Below are positions 24,895-36,133 of a stretch of DNA of 56,607 bases, in pieces. Made by a program: the position numbers and the translations under genes. The notes beneath the pieces are model-generated. The model did not search any database. It saw only the letters and a program-made list of their open reading frames with translations, and was not told the DNA's origin. Every line of letters starts with the position of its first letter. The first letter of the stretch is position 1. Source of the DNA: Pseudomonas citronellolis. Its GTDB lineage: Bacteria > Pseudomonadota > Gammaproteobacteria > Pseudomonadales > Pseudomonadaceae. The stretch is taken from contig NZ_FOLS01000043.1 of the NCBI RefSeq assembly GCF_900112375.1, positions 1 through 56,607 on the forward strand, in the 5' to 3' direction.

Positions 24895-25896
24895 TTACTG
24901 GAACAACGCGTCGCTCGACAGGCCGTTCTTCTCCAGGATTTCCCGCAGACGCTTGAGCGCCTCGACCTGGATCTGCCGCACCCGCTCGCGGGTCAGGCCG
25001 ATTTCCTGGCCGACCTCTTCCAGAGTGCTGCTTTCGTGGCCACGCAGGCCGAAGCGGCGAATCACCACCTCGCGCTGCTTGTCGGTCAGCTCGGACAGCC
25101 ACTGGTCGATGCTCTGGCTCAGGTCGTCATCCTGCAGCAGTTCGCAGGGGTCGGTGGGACGATCGTCGGTCAGGGTGTCGAGCAGCGTCTTGTCCGAATC
25201 CGGGCCGAGGGACACGTCCACCGAAGTCACCCGCTCGTTGAGGCCGAGCATGCGCTTGACCTCGTCGACCGGCTTCTCCAGCAGGTTGGCGATTTCCTCG
25301 GGGGATGGCTCGTGATCCAGCTTGTGCGTCAGCTCGCGGGCCGCGCGCAGGTAGACGTTGAGTTCCTTGACCACATGGATCGGCAGGCGGATGGTGCGGG
25401 TCTGGTTCATGATGGCCCGTTCGATGGTCTGGCGAATCCACCACGTCGCGTAGGTGGAGAAGCGGAAACCCCGTTCCGGATCGAACTTCTCCACCGCCCG
25501 GATCAACCCCAGGTTGCCCTCCTCGATCAGGTCGAGCAGGGACAGGCCGCGGTTGACATAGCGCCGGGCGATCTTCACCACCAGGCGCAGGTTGCTTTCG
25601 ATCATGCGCCGACGCCCAGCAGGATCGCCCCTTTGCGCGAGCCGCGCGAAGTGGACCTCCTCCTCGGGAGTCAGCAGTGGGGAAAAACCGATTTCGTTGA
25701 GGTAGAGCTGGGTGGCATCCAGCGCCCGGCTGTAATCGATGTGCTTGTGCTGCTTCGATGACAGCGAACTGGCCTTGCCGGTGACCTGAAGTGAGACCTG
25801 CTCTTCGGCAAGTGACTCGTCGAATGTGATGGCGGGCTCCAGCAACAGCAGCTCGTCATCCACGTCAAACTCCGGCCCTTCTTTTTTGAGTGCCAT
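24895..25896 (-). CDS. rpoS: stationary-phase sigma factor RpoS
   Basis: 333 residues. Region 1.2 ([15 protein letters not shown]), region 2 ([12 protein letters not shown], then [10 protein letters not shown] for -10 recognition), region 3, and region 4.2 HTH ([20 protein letters not shown]) are intact. It ends S-S-D-A-L-F-Q as in P. aeruginosa. Start at the ATG at 25896 ([11 protein letters not shown]), with AAGGGAT upstream; the 21-residue upstream extension is untranslated leader. In Pseudomonas the main rpoS promoter lies inside nlpD, consistent with the 95-base gap here. Confidence 0.98.
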   Translation of the reverse strand: MALKKEGPEFDVDDELLLLEPAITFDESLAEEQVSLQVTGKASSLSSKQHKHIDYSRALDATQLYLNEIGFSPLLTPEEEVHFARLAQRGDPAGRRRMIESNLRLVVKIARRYVNRGLSLLDLIEEGNLGLIRAVEKFDPERGFRFSTYATWWIRQTIERAIMNQTRTIRLPIHVVKELNVYLRAARELTHKLDHEPSPEEIANLLEKPVDEVKRMLGLNERVTSVDVSLGPDSDKTLLDTLTDDRPTDPCELLQDDDLSQSIDQWLSELTDKQREVVIRRFGLRGHESSTLEEVGQEIGLTRERVRQIQVEALKRLREILEKNGLSSDALFQ

Positions 25897-25991
25897 GTCG
25901 TTATCCCTTGCTGAGTTCGACAACAAGCCCGGACGAATCCATATCCTTGGGACGTCCAAGCCCGCTCACCCACGCAGGATGCGGCGGTCGA

Positions 25992-26852
25992 TCAACGAGG
26001 AGGCAGGTATTGCAAGGGGTCCACGGGTTTGCCCTGACGGCGAATCTCGAAGTGCAGCTTCACCCGGTCCGTGCCCGTGGAGCCCATCTCGGCAATGCTC
26101 TGCCCGACTTTGACCTGTTGCCCTTCCCGAACGAGCAGCCTGCGGTTGTGGCCGTAGGCACTCACGTAGGTATCGCTGTGCTTGATGATCACGAGTTCGC
26201 CGTAGCCCCGCAAACCACTACCGGCGTATACAACCGTGCCATTCGACGCAGCCAGGACAGGCTGGCCCAATTGCCCGGCTATATCAATCCCTTTATTCAA
26301 ACTCCCGTTTGATGCAAAGCGGCCTATCAAAGTGCCACTGGTCGGCCACATCCAGCCCTCCACGCCCTTGCCGGAAGCCTGCGAAGGGGCGGTGCTGGCG
26401 GGGGGTGTCGAATTGCTGACGGTAGCCGCGGGCGCGGGCTTGGTCGGTGCCGGAGAACCGGCGGCGGGCTTGCCGACCACCACCGGCGCGACGGACGGTG
26501 TGGTTTTGGCGACGACGGGCTGTGCCGACGTGCTGGAGCCGGCACCGCCGAAACGAATGGCCTGCCCCGGGCGGATGGTGTAGGGCGGCGGGATGTTGTT
26601 GTGCGCGGCCAGGGCCTTCCAGTCCCAGCCGTAGCGGAAGGCGATCGAGTACAGGGTGTCGCCGCGGCGCACCACGTACTGCCCGCTGGTGGTCGTCGGC
26701 GTGCGGTCGGCCTGGTTGCGGTCGACCACCTTGACCTTGCCCCCGGAGGAGGATGCGCAGGCCGCGAGCAGGGAACAGAATGCTGCCGCCAGCAGCATGC
26801 GCACGCCGCTCCGAATCCAGATCCATTGTTTCTGGGCCGCGATAGGGCTCAC
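25992..26852 (-). CDS. nlpD: lipoprotein NlpD (LysM + degenerate LytM)
   Basis: 286 residues from the GTG at 26852, chosen because AAGGGGG lies 5 bases upstream; an ATG at 26888 would add 12 residues. Signal peptide with lipobox L-A-A-C (Cys at about 32). LysM domain near 55-100 (Y-V-V-R-R-G-D-T-L-Y-S-I-A-F-R-Y-G-W-D), Pro/Ala/Thr-rich linker, LytM/M23 domain near 165-283. The zinc-ligand HxGxD is N-K-G-I-D and the later HxH is Y-G-H-N, so it should be catalytically dead and act as an amidase activator at the septum, as NlpD does. Confidence 0.9.
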   Translation of the reverse strand: MSPIAAQKQWIWIRSGVRMLLAAAFCSLLAACASSSGGKVKVVDRNQADRTPTTTSGQYVVRRGDTLYSIAFRYGWDWKALAAHNNIPPPYTIRPGQAIRFGGAGSSTSAQPVVAKTTPSVAPVVVGKPAAGSPAPTKPAPAATVSNSTPPASTAPSQASGKGVEGWMWPTSGTLIGRFASNGSLNKGIDIAGQLGQPVLAASNGTVVYAGSGLRGYGELVIIKHSDTYVSAYGHNRRLLVREGQQVKVGQSIAEMGSTGTDRVKLHFEIRRQGKPVDPLQYLPPR

Positions 26853-26936
26853 CCCTTCCCCCTTATCCATCGAATATGTGCCCGGCATCTCGCCGTTATG
26901 CTCCCCCTGGCCGCGCGACGGCGCTCCCGCCGCCGC

Positions 26937-27605
26937 TCAGCCCAGGGGGCCGTTGAGCAGGGGAACGAAGCGCACCGAATCCAGCACGCGCCGGTCGAAT
27001 CCGTCGCCGGTGCGCTCGATCAGCATCAGTTGCTGCACTTCGCCGCTGCCCACCGGGATCACCAGGCGCCCGCCCGGCGCCAGTTGGTCGAGCAGCGCCT
27101 GCGGGACCTCGGCGGCTGCCGCGGTGACGATGATACCGTTGTACGGTGCCAGCGCCGACCAGCCTTCCCAGCCATCCCCCCAGCGAAAGACAACATTTCT
27201 CAGGTTTAGCTCCGCAAGACGCTCCTTGGCGCGGTCCTGCAGGGCCTGAATCCGCTCGACGGAGAACACCCGCTCGACCAGTTGCGCCAGCACCGCGGTC
27301 TGGTAGCCGGAGCCGGTGCCGATCTCCAGCACCTTGTCCAGGGGGCCGGCGGCCAGCAGCAGCTCGGTCATCCGCGCCACCATGAAGGGTTGCGAGATGG
27401 TCTGATTGTGGCCGATGGGCAGCGCGGTGTCCTCGTAGGCGCGGTGCGACAGCGCCTCGTCGACGAACAGGTGGCGCGGCGTGCGGCGGATCACCTCGAG
27501 CACCCGGGCGTTGGACAGGCCTTCCTCGTACAGGCGCTGGATCAGCCGTTCGCGGGTGCGCTGGGAGGTCATGCCGATGCCGCGGCGACTCAGTTCATCG
27601 GCCAT
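26937..27605 (-). CDS. pcm: protein-L-isoaspartate O-methyltransferase
   Basis: 222 residues. Repairs isoaspartyl residues using SAM. The SAM motif [14 protein letters not shown] is near residues 85-98, with the [11 protein letters not shown] substrate loop before it. Start chosen at the ATG at 27605 because CGGAGGG sits 7 bases upstream; the alternative at 27572 (M-T-S-Q-R-T-R-E-R), which matches the shorter 211-residue form, has no ribosome binding site. It overlaps the end of surE by 11 bases. Confidence 0.93.
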   Translation of the reverse strand: MADELSRRGIGMTSQRTRERLIQRLYEEGLSNARVLEVIRRTPRHLFVDEALSHRAYEDTALPIGHNQTISQPFMVARMTELLLAAGPLDKVLEIGTGSGYQTAVLAQLVERVFSVERIQALQDRAKERLAELNLRNVVFRWGDGWEGWSALAPYNGIIVTAAAAEVPQALLDQLAPGGRLVIPVGSGEVQQLMLIERTGDGFDRRVLDSVRFVPLLNGPLG

Positions 27606-28353
27606 GGTCCAGCCCTCCGATCCAGTCCTGCAGTCCATTGAACGCCTCGCGGAAGGTTCGGTCCAGTTGCAGTGGCGTGACCGAGACATAGCCCTGCATC
27701 ACCGCATGGAAGTCAGTGCCCTCGCCGCCATCCTCGACATCGCCCGCCGCCGCGATCCAGTAGCCTTCGCGCCCGCGCGGGTTGACCACCTTGACCGGCG
27801 CCGCGGCGCGCTTGCGGTGGCCCAGGCGGGTCAGCTGGACGCCGCGGATGCGTTCCAGCGGCAGATTCGGGATGTTGACGTTGAGCACGGTGCGCGGCGG
27901 CAGTTCGAGCCGCTCGTGGTTCTGCACCAGCAGGCGGGCGAAGTGCATGGCGCTGTAGAGGTTGTCCGGCTGGCGCGAGAGCAGCGAGAAGGCGAACGCC
28001 GGCCGCTCCAGGAAGCGGCCCTCGATGGCGGCGGCCACGGTGCCGGAATAGAGCACGTCATCGCCCAGGTTGGCGCCCAGGTTGATACCCGAGACGACCA
28101 TGTCCGGCAAGGTGTCCAGCAGGCCGTTGAGACCCAGGTGCACGCAGTCGGTCGGCGTACCGTCGACGCCGATGAATCCATTGCTCAGGCGCTGCGCGTG
28201 CAGCGGCCGGTCCAGGGTCAGCGAGCTGCTGGCGCCGCTGCGGTCCTGTTCGGGAGCGATCACCACGCATTCGGCATGTTCGCTCAGCGCGTCGTAAAGC
28301 GCGGCGATACCGGGCGCGTTCACCCCGTCGTCGTTGGCAATCAGTATGCGCAT
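27595..28353 (-). CDS. surE: 5'/3'-nucleotidase SurE
   Basis: 252 residues. Metal-dependent nucleoside monophosphate phosphatase of stationary-phase survival. N7-D8-D9-G, a Ser-rich loop near 39-45 (R-S-G-A-S-S-S), and S-G-I-N-L-G-A-N near 92 form the metal and phosphate site. It overlaps truD by 13 bases and pcm by 11, so truD-surE-pcm are translationally coupled. Confidence 0.96.
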   Translation of the reverse strand: MRILIANDDGVNAPGIAALYDALSEHAECVVIAPEQDRSGASSSLTLDRPLHAQRLSNGFIGVDGTPTDCVHLGLNGLLDTLPDMVVSGINLGANLGDDVLYSGTVAAAIEGRFLERPAFAFSLLSRQPDNLYSAMHFARLLVQNHERLELPPRTVLNVNIPNLPLERIRGVQLTRLGHRKRAAAPVKVVNPRGREGYWIAAAGDVEDGGEGTDFHAVMQGYVSVTPLQLDRTFREAFNGLQDWIGGLDHGR

Positions 28354-29399
28354 GGGTTTTCCGTCTGCCCTGCCGGTACCAGCTCGACCAGCTCGCGCAC
28401 GACGACGGTGGCGAAGCAGCCTGCCGGCAGGACGAATTCCAGTTGCAGAATGTCAGGGGCCGGATAATGCCATGCCAGGGCCTGGATGGGGAGGCGCAGG
28501 ATGCGCCGTTCGTGCGCCAGGTCAGCATTGCCCAGCCACTGGCAAAGCGCCACTTCCGCGGCGCCCACGGCATTTTCCAGCTCGCCGCTGGCGCCGCCGG
28601 CCGGCGAGGCGCCCTTGCCCCAGAGCGGCCCGGTGGGGTGCAGGTCGAGTTCGGCCAGGCGCGGATCGGCGCATTCCGCCTCGCCCGCCGGGAAGAAACT
28701 GCGGCTGTCGGTGAAGGCCAGCAGGTCGCCGACCTGGGCGCGGTTCCAGCTACCGTCCGTCACCCGCCGCGCCAGCACCTGGTTGAACAGGTAGCTGCGC
28801 CCGGCGGAGAGCAGGCGCGAACGCAGGTTGCGCTGCTCTGGCAGAATGCCGCGCTCGGCACAGCTGCGGGCGTCCACGACGTTGCCGCCGTCGAAGCCGA
28901 AGCGCTGGCTGCCGAAATAGTTGGGCACGCCCTCGGCGGCGATACGTCGCAGCCGCTCGTCGAGCGCCTGGTGCTCGCCTTGCAATTGCGTCAGGCGCAG
29001 GGTGAAGCCGTTGGCCGCATGGGCGCCACGCTGCAGCTTGCGCTGGTGGCGGGTGCGCTTGAGGATGCGCAGGCTGTCGTCCTCGGCCGCGGCCAGGTCG
29101 GGGTCGGCCTTGCCCGGCAGGTGCAGGCTGAACCACTGGCGCGTCAGCGCCTGGCGATCCTTGAGCCCGGCATAGCTGATCAGCCGCTGCGACACTCCAG
29201 CCGCGCGGGCCAGGCGGCGCGCGGCCTCCTCGGTGTTCAGCCCGCGCTTCTCCACCCACAGCCAGAGGTGTTCGCCTTCGCCGGACAGCGGGATGTCCAG
29301 CACCTCGTCGACCTGGAAGTCCTCGGCCACCGCCTTGAGCACCGCCTGCCCGCAGGGTTCGCCATGGGCGCGCGGGCCCAGCAGCTCCAGCTCGGTCAT
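28341..29399 (-). CDS. truD: tRNA pseudouridine(13) synthase TruD
   Basis: 352 residues. Catalytic Asp81 in [13 protein letters not shown] domain with N-Y-F-G-S-Q-R-F-G near 160. It isomerises U13 in tRNA-Glu. Start overlaps the ispF stop by four bases (ATGA), indicating coupling. Confidence 0.96.
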   Translation of the reverse strand: MTELELLGPRAHGEPCGQAVLKAVAEDFQVDEVLDIPLSGEGEHLWLWVEKRGLNTEEAARRLARAAGVSQRLISYAGLKDRQALTRQWFSLHLPGKADPDLAAAEDDSLRILKRTRHQRKLQRGAHAANGFTLRLTQLQGEHQALDERLRRIAAEGVPNYFGSQRFGFDGGNVVDARSCAERGILPEQRNLRSRLLSAGRSYLFNQVLARRVTDGSWNRAQVGDLLAFTDSRSFFPAGEAECADPRLAELDLHPTGPLWGKGASPAGGASGELENAVGAAEVALCQWLGNADLAHERRILRLPIQALAWHYPAPDILQLEFVLPAGCFATVVVRELVELVPAGQTENPCAY

Positions 29400-29869
29400 G
29401 GACGGACCAGCAGGGCGACGGCGTGCACTGCGATGCCTTCCTCGCGCCCAGTGAAGCCGAGCTTCTCGGTGGTGGTGGCCTTGACGTTGACCTGTTCGAG
29501 GTCGACCTGCAGGTCCTCGGCAATGCTGCCGCGCATGGCCTCGATGTGCGGCGCCATCTTCGGCGCCTGGGCGATGATGGTGGCGTCGACGTTGCCGATC
29601 ACGTAGCCCTTCTCGTGCACCAGGGCCACCACGTGGCGCAGCAGCGCGCGGCTGTCGGCGCCCTTGAAGCGCGGGTCGGTGTCGGGGAAGTGCTTGCCGA
29701 TGTCCCCCAGGGCGCAGGCGCCGAGCAGCGCGTCGCTCAGCGCGTGCAGCAGCACGTCGCCGTCGGAGTGGGCGATGAGCCCGAACTTGTGGGGGATGCG
29801 CACGCCGCCGAGGGTGATGAAGTCGCCCTCGCCGAAGCGGTGTACGTCGTAGCCATGGCCGATACGCAT
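29396..29869 (-). CDS. ispF: 2-C-methyl-D-erythritol 2,4-cyclodiphosphate synthase
   Basis: 157 residues, exact family length. Zinc ligands Asp8, His10 (G-Y-D-V-H) and His42 (D-V-L-L-H); H-S-D-G-D at 34-38; T-T-T-E-K-L-G-F near 132-139. Fifth step of the MEP isoprenoid pathway; ispD and dxr are also in this window but in separate units. The upstream intrinsic terminator (29872-29899) ends 2 bases from the start codon and takes in the likely ribosome binding bases. Confidence 0.97.
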   Translation of the reverse strand: MRIGHGYDVHRFGEGDFITLGGVRIPHKFGLIAHSDGDVLLHALSDALLGACALGDIGKHFPDTDPRFKGADSRALLRHVVALVHEKGYVIGNVDATIIAQAPKMAPHIEAMRGSIAEDLQVDLEQVNVKATTTEKLGFTGREEGIAVHAVALLVRP

Positions 29870-29871
29870 AG

Positions 29872-29899
29872 AAAAACGCCCTGAGTCAGTCAGGGCGTC
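29872..29899 (-). terminator. terminator between fghA and ispF
   Basis: GACGCCCTGA-CTGA-CTCAGGGCG then TTTTTC on the minus strand, with the ispF ATG two bases beyond. It would stop transcription arriving from fghA. Confidence 0.8.
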
Positions 29900-29925
29900 G
29901 ATTCTACCGGAAAGCCGCGACGCCT

Positions 29926-30750
29926 TCAGGACAGCGCCCGCGCATGGTGGCGCAGGTGGTCGTCGATGAAGCTGGCGATGAAGTAGTAGCTGTGGTCGTA
30001 GCCCGGGTGCAGGCGCAGCTCCAGCGGGTGCCCCGCCGCTTCCGCCGCCTGGCGCAGGGCCTCGGGCTTGAGCTGGGTGGCGAGGAAGTCGTCGCGCTCG
30101 CCCTGGTCGACCAGGATCGGTAGGCGCTCGCTCGCGCCGGCCAGCAGTTCGCAGGCATCCCACTCGGCCCAGGCGCTGCGCTCTTCGCCCAGGTAGCGGC
30201 CGAAGGCCTTCTGCCCCCAGGGGCAGTCGCTGGGATGAGCGATGGGCGCGAAGGCCGACAGCGACTGGTAGCGCCCCGGGTTGCGCAGCGCGCAGACCAG
30301 CGCGCCGTGGCCGCCCATGGAGTGCCCGGCGATGCCGCGGCGGGTGGAGACCGGGAAGTTGTCCTCGATCAGCGCCGGCAACTCGTGCACCACGTAGTCG
30401 TGCATACGGTAGTTGCGCGCCCAGGGTTCCTGGGTGGCGTTGAGGTAGAAGCCGGCGCCCAGGCCGAAGTCCCAGGCGCCTTGCGGGTCGCCCGGCACGT
30501 CCGGGCCGCGCGGGCTGGTGTCCGGCGCCACTATCACCAGGCCCAGTTCGGCGGCCAGGCGCTGGGCGCCGGCCTTCTGCATGAAGTTCTCGTCGGTGCA
30601 GGTCAGCCCCGACAGCCAGTAGAGCACCGGCAGGCCGGCCTCGGGCTCGGCCTGGGGCGGCAGGTAGATAGCGAACACCATGTCGCAGCCGAGCGCCTGG
30701 GAGCGGTGGCGGTAGCGCTGGTGCCAGCCCTCGAAGCTCTTGGTGCTGGA

Positions 30751-30762
<12 letters not shown>
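29926..30762 (-). CDS. fghA: S-formylglutathione hydrolase
   Basis: 278 residues. Esterase D family: nucleophile in G-H-S-M-G-G near 147, Asp in D-Q-G-E-R-D-D-F near 223, His in Y-D-H-S-Y-Y near 257. Second step of glutathione-dependent formaldehyde oxidation after AdhC, yielding formate. The start M-E-I-V-S-S follows a poor AAAAAGCTCC-type leader that is duplicated upstream (see the repeat at 30751-31073). Likely controlled by GfnR with adhC. Confidence 0.95.
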
Positions 30763-32300
<1,538 letters not shown>

Positions 32301-32317
32301 ATACAGGGACAATCCAG

Positions 32318-33208
32318 ATGAATCGCTGGGAAGGCCTCGACGAATTCGTCGCGGTGGCGGAAACCGGGCAGTTCACCGCCGCCGCCGAACGCCTGGGCGT
32401 CTCCTCCTCCCACGTCAGCCGGCAGATCGCCCGCCTGGAGGAACGCCTGCAGACGCGCCTGCTCTACCGCAGCACCCGGCGCGTGTCGCTGAGCGAGGCC
32501 GGGCAGACCTTCCTGCAGCACTGCCAGCGCCTGCAGGACGCCCGCGACGAGGCGCTGCGCGCGGTCAGCGACCTCTCCGCCGAGCCCAAGGGCCTGCTGC
32601 GCATGACCTGCGCGGTAGCCTACGGCGAGCGCTTCGTGGTGCCGCTGGTGAACGCCTTCATGGCCGACTATCCACAGCTGCGGGTGGAGATGGAGCTGTC
32701 CAACCGCCAGCTCGACCTGCTCCACGAGGGTTTCGACCTGGCCATCCGCCTCGGCCGCCTGAGCGACTCGCGCCTGGTGGCCACGCGCCTGGCGCCGCGG
32801 GTGATGTACCTGTGCGCCACGCCCGGCTACCTGGAGCGCCACAGCGCGCCGCGCTCGCCGGCGGAACTGGCGCAGCACAACTGCCTGGTGGGCAGCAGCG
32901 ACATCTGGACCTTCCTGGAAGACAGCCGCGAGACGCAGCACCGTGTGCAGGGCAACTGGCGCTGCAACAGCGGCCAGGCGGTGCTGGACGCCGCGCTGCG
33001 CGGCTTCGGCCTGTGCCAGTTGCCGGACTACTACGTGCTGGAGCACCTGCGCAGCGGGCGGCTGGTTTCCCTGCTGGAGGAACACCAGCCACCGAACACC
33101 GCGGTCTGGGCGCTGTACCCGCAGCAGCGGCACCTGTCGCCAAAGGTGCGGCAACTGGTGGATTTCCTCAAGGAAGGCCTGCAGCGGACGCATCCGGGGC
33201 TGTCCTGA
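32318..33208 (+). CDS. gfnR: LysR-type regulator GfnR
   Basis: 296 residues. N-terminal HTH (L-D-E-F-V-A-V-A-E-T-G-Q-F-T-A-A-A, S-S-S-H-V-S-R-Q-I) and LysR substrate domain. Divergent from adhC-fghA, which matches GfnR, the P. aeruginosa activator of glutathione-dependent formaldehyde detoxification. Name based on synteny and family. Confidence 0.87.
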   Translation: MNRWEGLDEFVAVAETGQFTAAAERLGVSSSHVSRQIARLEERLQTRLLYRSTRRVSLSEAGQTFLQHCQRLQDARDEALRAVSDLSAEPKGLLRMTCAVAYGERFVVPLVNAFMADYPQLRVEMELSNRQLDLLHEGFDLAIRLGRLSDSRLVATRLAPRVMYLCATPGYLERHSAPRSPAELAQHNCLVGSSDIWTFLEDSRETQHRVQGNWRCNSGQAVLDAALRGFGLCQLPDYYVLEHLRSGRLVSLLEEHQPPNTAVWALYPQQRHLSPKVRQLVDFLKEGLQRTHPGLS

Positions 33209-33277
33209 AGCAGGGTGGTTTCCGGCGATTCGGTTAGAATTACCGGTTTACCACGCTACCCTGCCAAGGATGCCGTC

Positions 33278-34504
33278 ATGTCCGCCCTCTCCGCCTTCCG
33301 CGAGCGCTACCTGCTGCGCTTCTGGTCACCCTTGCCGACCCTGGTCGCGCTCGGTGTCGCCTCCGCCTACTACTTCGCCCTGACCGGCACCTTCTGGGCC
33401 GTCACCGGGGAATTCACCCGCTGGGGCGGCCACGTGCTGTCCTGGTTCGGCGTGCCGGTGCAGGACTGGAGCTACTTCAAGATCATCGGCCTGCAGGGCA
33501 CACCGCTGGACCGCATCGATGGGGTGATGATCATCGGCATGTTCCTCGGCGCGCTGTGCTGCGCGCTCTGGGCCGGCAACGTCAGCCTGCGCTGGCCGAC
33601 CAGCCGGCGCCGCCTGCTGCAGGGCCTGGTGGGCGGCATCATCGCCGGCTTCGGCGCGCGCCTGGCCATGGGCTGCAACCTGGCGGCGTTCTTCACCGGC
33701 ATCCCGATGTTCTCGGTGCACGCCTGGGCCTTTATGCTCTCCACCGTGATCGGCGCCTGGTTCGGCGTGAAGCTGAGCCTGCTGCCGTTCCTGCGCACGC
33801 CGCTGAAGGTCACCGGCAAGGCCGCCAGCCTGCCCGACGCGGCCAACCTAGCCCGCCGCGCCAAGGTGCAATGGCGTCTGGGCCTGGCGGTCCTGGCCGT
33901 GGCCGCGCTGTTCGCCGTCTGGCGCTTCGAGGTGTCGCTGGTGCTGGGCCTGGCCACCCTGTTCGGCCTGCTGTTCGGCGGCCTGATCGAGCGCGCGCAG
34001 ATCTGCTTCACCAGCGCCGCCCGCGATCTCTGGACCACCGGCCGGACCAAGGCCGCCTTCGGCATCCTGCTGGGCATGGCCGCGGCCTGCGTCGGCACCT
34101 TCGCGGCGATCCACCTGGGCGTGGCACCGAAGACCTTCTGGATGGGCCCCAACGCGGTGATCGGCGGCGTGCTGTTCGGCATCGGCATCGTCCTGGCCGG
34201 CGGCTGCGAGACCGGCTGGATGTACCGCTCGATGGAAGGCCAGGTGCATTTCTGGGTGGTCGGCGTCGGCAACGTCATCGGCGGAACCCTGGTGGCGGTG
34301 TACTGGGACGCGCTGGGCAGCGCCCTGGCCCTGCCCTATCCCAAGCTCAACCTGCTGCAGATGTTCGGCCCCGGCGGCGGCCTGCTGCTGACCTTCGCCG
34401 GCCTTGCGCTGTGCATGCTGCTGGTACAGCTGAACGCCAACCGTTTCACCCGTTCGAGGAAAACCGCCAATGAGCGCGAACAAGACGCCGACGCTGTCGC
34501 TTGA
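33278..34504 (+). CDS. yedE: YedE-type selenium metabolism / thiosulfate-uptake-family membrane protein
   Basis: 408 residues, about ten membrane helices. E. coli YedE features are strongly kept: T-G-T-F-W-A-V-T-G-E-F-T-R-W-G-G near 30-45, G-A-R-L-A-M-G-C-N-L-A-A-F-F-T-G near 125-140, E-R-A-Q-I-C-F-T-S-A near 240 and G-G-C-E-T-G-W-M-Y-R near 308. The two conserved Cys of YeeE-type thiosulfate transporters (in G-C-N and G-C-E) are present. Start at the ATG at 33278. It overlaps yedF by 35 bases, so the pair is co-translated. Confidence 0.92.
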   Translation: MSALSAFRERYLLRFWSPLPTLVALGVASAYYFALTGTFWAVTGEFTRWGGHVLSWFGVPVQDWSYFKIIGLQGTPLDRIDGVMIIGMFLGALCCALWAGNVSLRWPTSRRRLLQGLVGGIIAGFGARLAMGCNLAAFFTGIPMFSVHAWAFMLSTVIGAWFGVKLSLLPFLRTPLKVTGKAASLPDAANLARRAKVQWRLGLAVLAVAALFAVWRFEVSLVLGLATLFGLLFGGLIERAQICFTSAARDLWTTGRTKAAFGILLGMAAACVGTFAAIHLGVAPKTFWMGPNAVIGGVLFGIGIVLAGGCETGWMYRSMEGQVHFWVVGVGNVIGGTLVAVYWDALGSALALPYPKLNLLQMFGPGGGLLLTFAGLALCMLLVQLNANRFTRSRKTANEREQDADAVA

Positions 34505-34718
34505 CCTGCGCGGCGAGCACTGCCCGTACAACGCCATCGCCACCCTGGAAACCCTGGAGACGCTGAAGCCGGGCGACCTGCTGGAAGTGGTCACCGACTG
34601 CTCGCAGTCGGTGCACGGCATCCCCGAGGACACCAAGCGCCACGGTTATAACTGCCTGGCGGTGGAACAGCATGGGGCGCTGTTCCGCTTTCTCATCGAG
34701 GTGCCGTTGTTGGGGTGA
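34470..34718 (+). CDS. yedF: YedF, TusA/SirA-like protein
   Basis: 82 residues with the TusA fold: D-L-R-G-E-H-C-P-Y-N at 12-21, then D-C-S-Q-S and H-G-Y. The usual C-P-x-P is C-P-Y-N here, so the catalytic Cys18 is kept but the second Pro is lost. Likely a sulfur- or selenium-carrier partner of YedE. Confidence 0.9.
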   Translation: MSANKTPTLSLDLRGEHCPYNAIATLETLETLKPGDLLEVVTDCSQSVHGIPEDTKRHGYNCLAVEQHGALFRFLIEVPLLG

Positions 34719-34747
34719 GCCTGATACCCATGCGGGCGGGGTTTCCC

Positions 34748-34814
34748 GTAGGAGCGAGCTTGCTCGCGAATGAGCCCCGCAGCAGGGTCCGTTCGCGAGC
34801 AAGCTCGCTCCTAC
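34748..34814. repeat. REPIN: two inverted GTAGGAGCGAGC units
   Basis: GTAGGAGCGAGCTTGCTCGC, a 27-base spacer, then GCGAGCAAGCTCGCTCCTAC. Same architecture as 18100-18166. It lies between the convergent yedF and VTT-domain genes. Confidence 0.85.
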
Positions 34815-34842
34815 GAAAAGCACCCGCACCGCTCCTACAGGT

Positions 34843-35415
34843 CTAGGCCGAATCGCCACGGCTGGCATTGCGCTCATGGCGGTGCAGGAAGTCGTGGATG
34901 TGCCCGGGGAAGCGCGAGCCGATCCAGGCGAATGCCAGGTACTTGAGCAGCTTGCCGGTGAAGATCGCCAGCAGCACGCCGGGGTAGTGCAGCGGCACGT
35001 TGGACAGCACCACCAGCGCCGGCGTCTGCGGCAGCGGCGAGATGGACACCAGGAACAGCGCCAGCAGGCCGTAGCGGCGCGTCCAGTCCATCACCTGCGC
35101 CCAGCTCGGGTCCTGCAGCAATTGCGGAAAATGGGCGTACAGGCTGGCCCAGCCCATGTGGTGCAGGACGATCACCAGCAGCAGCGCCCCCAGCGCGCTG
35201 CCCAGGGCGGCGCTCAGTGCTATGCCGCCCCAGCGCCGTGGCGCCACCAGGACCGCCGGCACCACCACGGAGGTGATCGGGTAGGCGGCGGTGCAGGTAC
35301 CCAGCAGCGCCAGGCCCAGGCACAGCCAGGGCATGCGCCAGCCGTCGCCGGCCCAGCGCAGGATGCGGTGCAAGTCGCCTTCGAGCCTGGGCAGGAACCT
35401 CGCAAGGCGCTTCAT
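34843..35415 (-). CDS. VTT/DedA-like small membrane protein (YqaA type)
   Basis: 190 residues with about five hydrophobic segments. The central G-S-A-L-G-A-L-L-L-V and R-R-Y-G-L-L-A-L-F-L-V-S-I-S-P-L-P-Q-T-P match the VTT domain (F/Y-G-x-x-A...P-x-P). Function unknown, possibly lipid scrambling as in other VTT proteins. It starts 4 bases after the ispD stop, so it is the last gene of that unit. Confidence 0.8.
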   Translation of the reverse strand: MKRLARFLPRLEGDLHRILRWAGDGWRMPWLCLGLALLGTCTAAYPITSVVVPAVLVAPRRWGGIALSAALGSALGALLLVIVLHHMGWASLYAHFPQLLQDPSWAQVMDWTRRYGLLALFLVSISPLPQTPALVVLSNVPLHYPGVLLAIFTGKLLKYLAFAWIGSRFPGHIHDFLHRHERNASRGDSA

Positions 35416-35419
35416 GGTT

Positions 35420-36133
35420 TCAGCGTTTTCCGAAAGCCCGTTGCAGCCGCTGCAGGTCTTCCGGGGTGGTGACCTTGATGTTGTCGGCGCGGCCTTCGAC
35501 CATCTTCGGCGCGTTGCCGGCCCACTCCATCGCAGAGGCCTCGTCGGTGATCGCCGCACCCGCCACCAGGGCATCGGCCAGGGCTCGGTGCAGGGCGCCC
35601 AAGTGGAACATCTGCGGCGTGTAGGCCTGCCAGACCACGCTGCGGTCGACGGTTTCCAGCACCCGGCCATCGGCGCCGACGCGCTTGAGCGTGTCCCGCG
35701 CCGGCACGCCGAGCAGGCCACCCACCGGGTCGTTGTCCAGTTCGCCGAGCAGCCGGTCGAGGTCGCCGCGGCTCAGGTTCGGCCGCGCCGCGTCGTGCAC
35801 CAGCACCCAGTCGTCGCTGGCGGCGCCCTGTTCGTTGAGCAGCAGCAGGCCGTTGAGTACGGAATCCGCGCGCTCGCGGCCGCCTTCGGCACGCAGGATG
35901 CGCGGGTCGGCGGCACAGGGCAGGTTCGGCCACCAGGGATCGTCAGGCGCCAGGCAGACCACCAGGCCCTTGAGCATGGGGTGGCCGAGGAAGCAGTCGA
36001 GGGTGTGTTCGAGAATGCTGCGGCCGGCGAGGTCGAGGTATTGCTTGGGGCGGTCTGCGCGCATCCGCGAACCGATGCCCGCGGCGGGGATCACGGCCCA
36101 GAAGGCCGGCAGGGAGATGTCGCGGAATTTCAT
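35420..36133 (-). CDS. ispD: 2-C-methyl-D-erythritol 4-phosphate cytidylyltransferase
   Basis: 237 residues. CTP-binding P-A-A-G-I-G-S-R-M near 16-24, K-Q-Y near 30-32, V-H-D-A-A-R-P near 112-118. Third step of the MEP pathway. The start overlaps the ftsB stop by four bases, the usual ftsB-ispD coupling. Confidence 0.96.
   Translation of the reverse strand: MKFRDISLPAFWAVIPAAGIGSRMRADRPKQYLDLAGRSILEHTLDCFLGHPMLKGLVVCLAPDDPWWPNLPCAADPRILRAEGGRERADSVLNGLLLLNEQGAASDDWVLVHDAARPNLSRGDLDRLLGELDNDPVGGLLGVPARDTLKRVGADGRVLETVDRSVVWQAYTPQMFHLGALHRALADALVAGAAITDEASAMEWAGNAPKMVEGRADNIKVTTPEDLQRLQRAFGKR

Noticed and set aside
25992..26852. NlpD as an active M23 endopeptidase
   Set aside because: HxGxD is N-K-G-I-D and the HxH motif is missing one His, as in known amidase activators.
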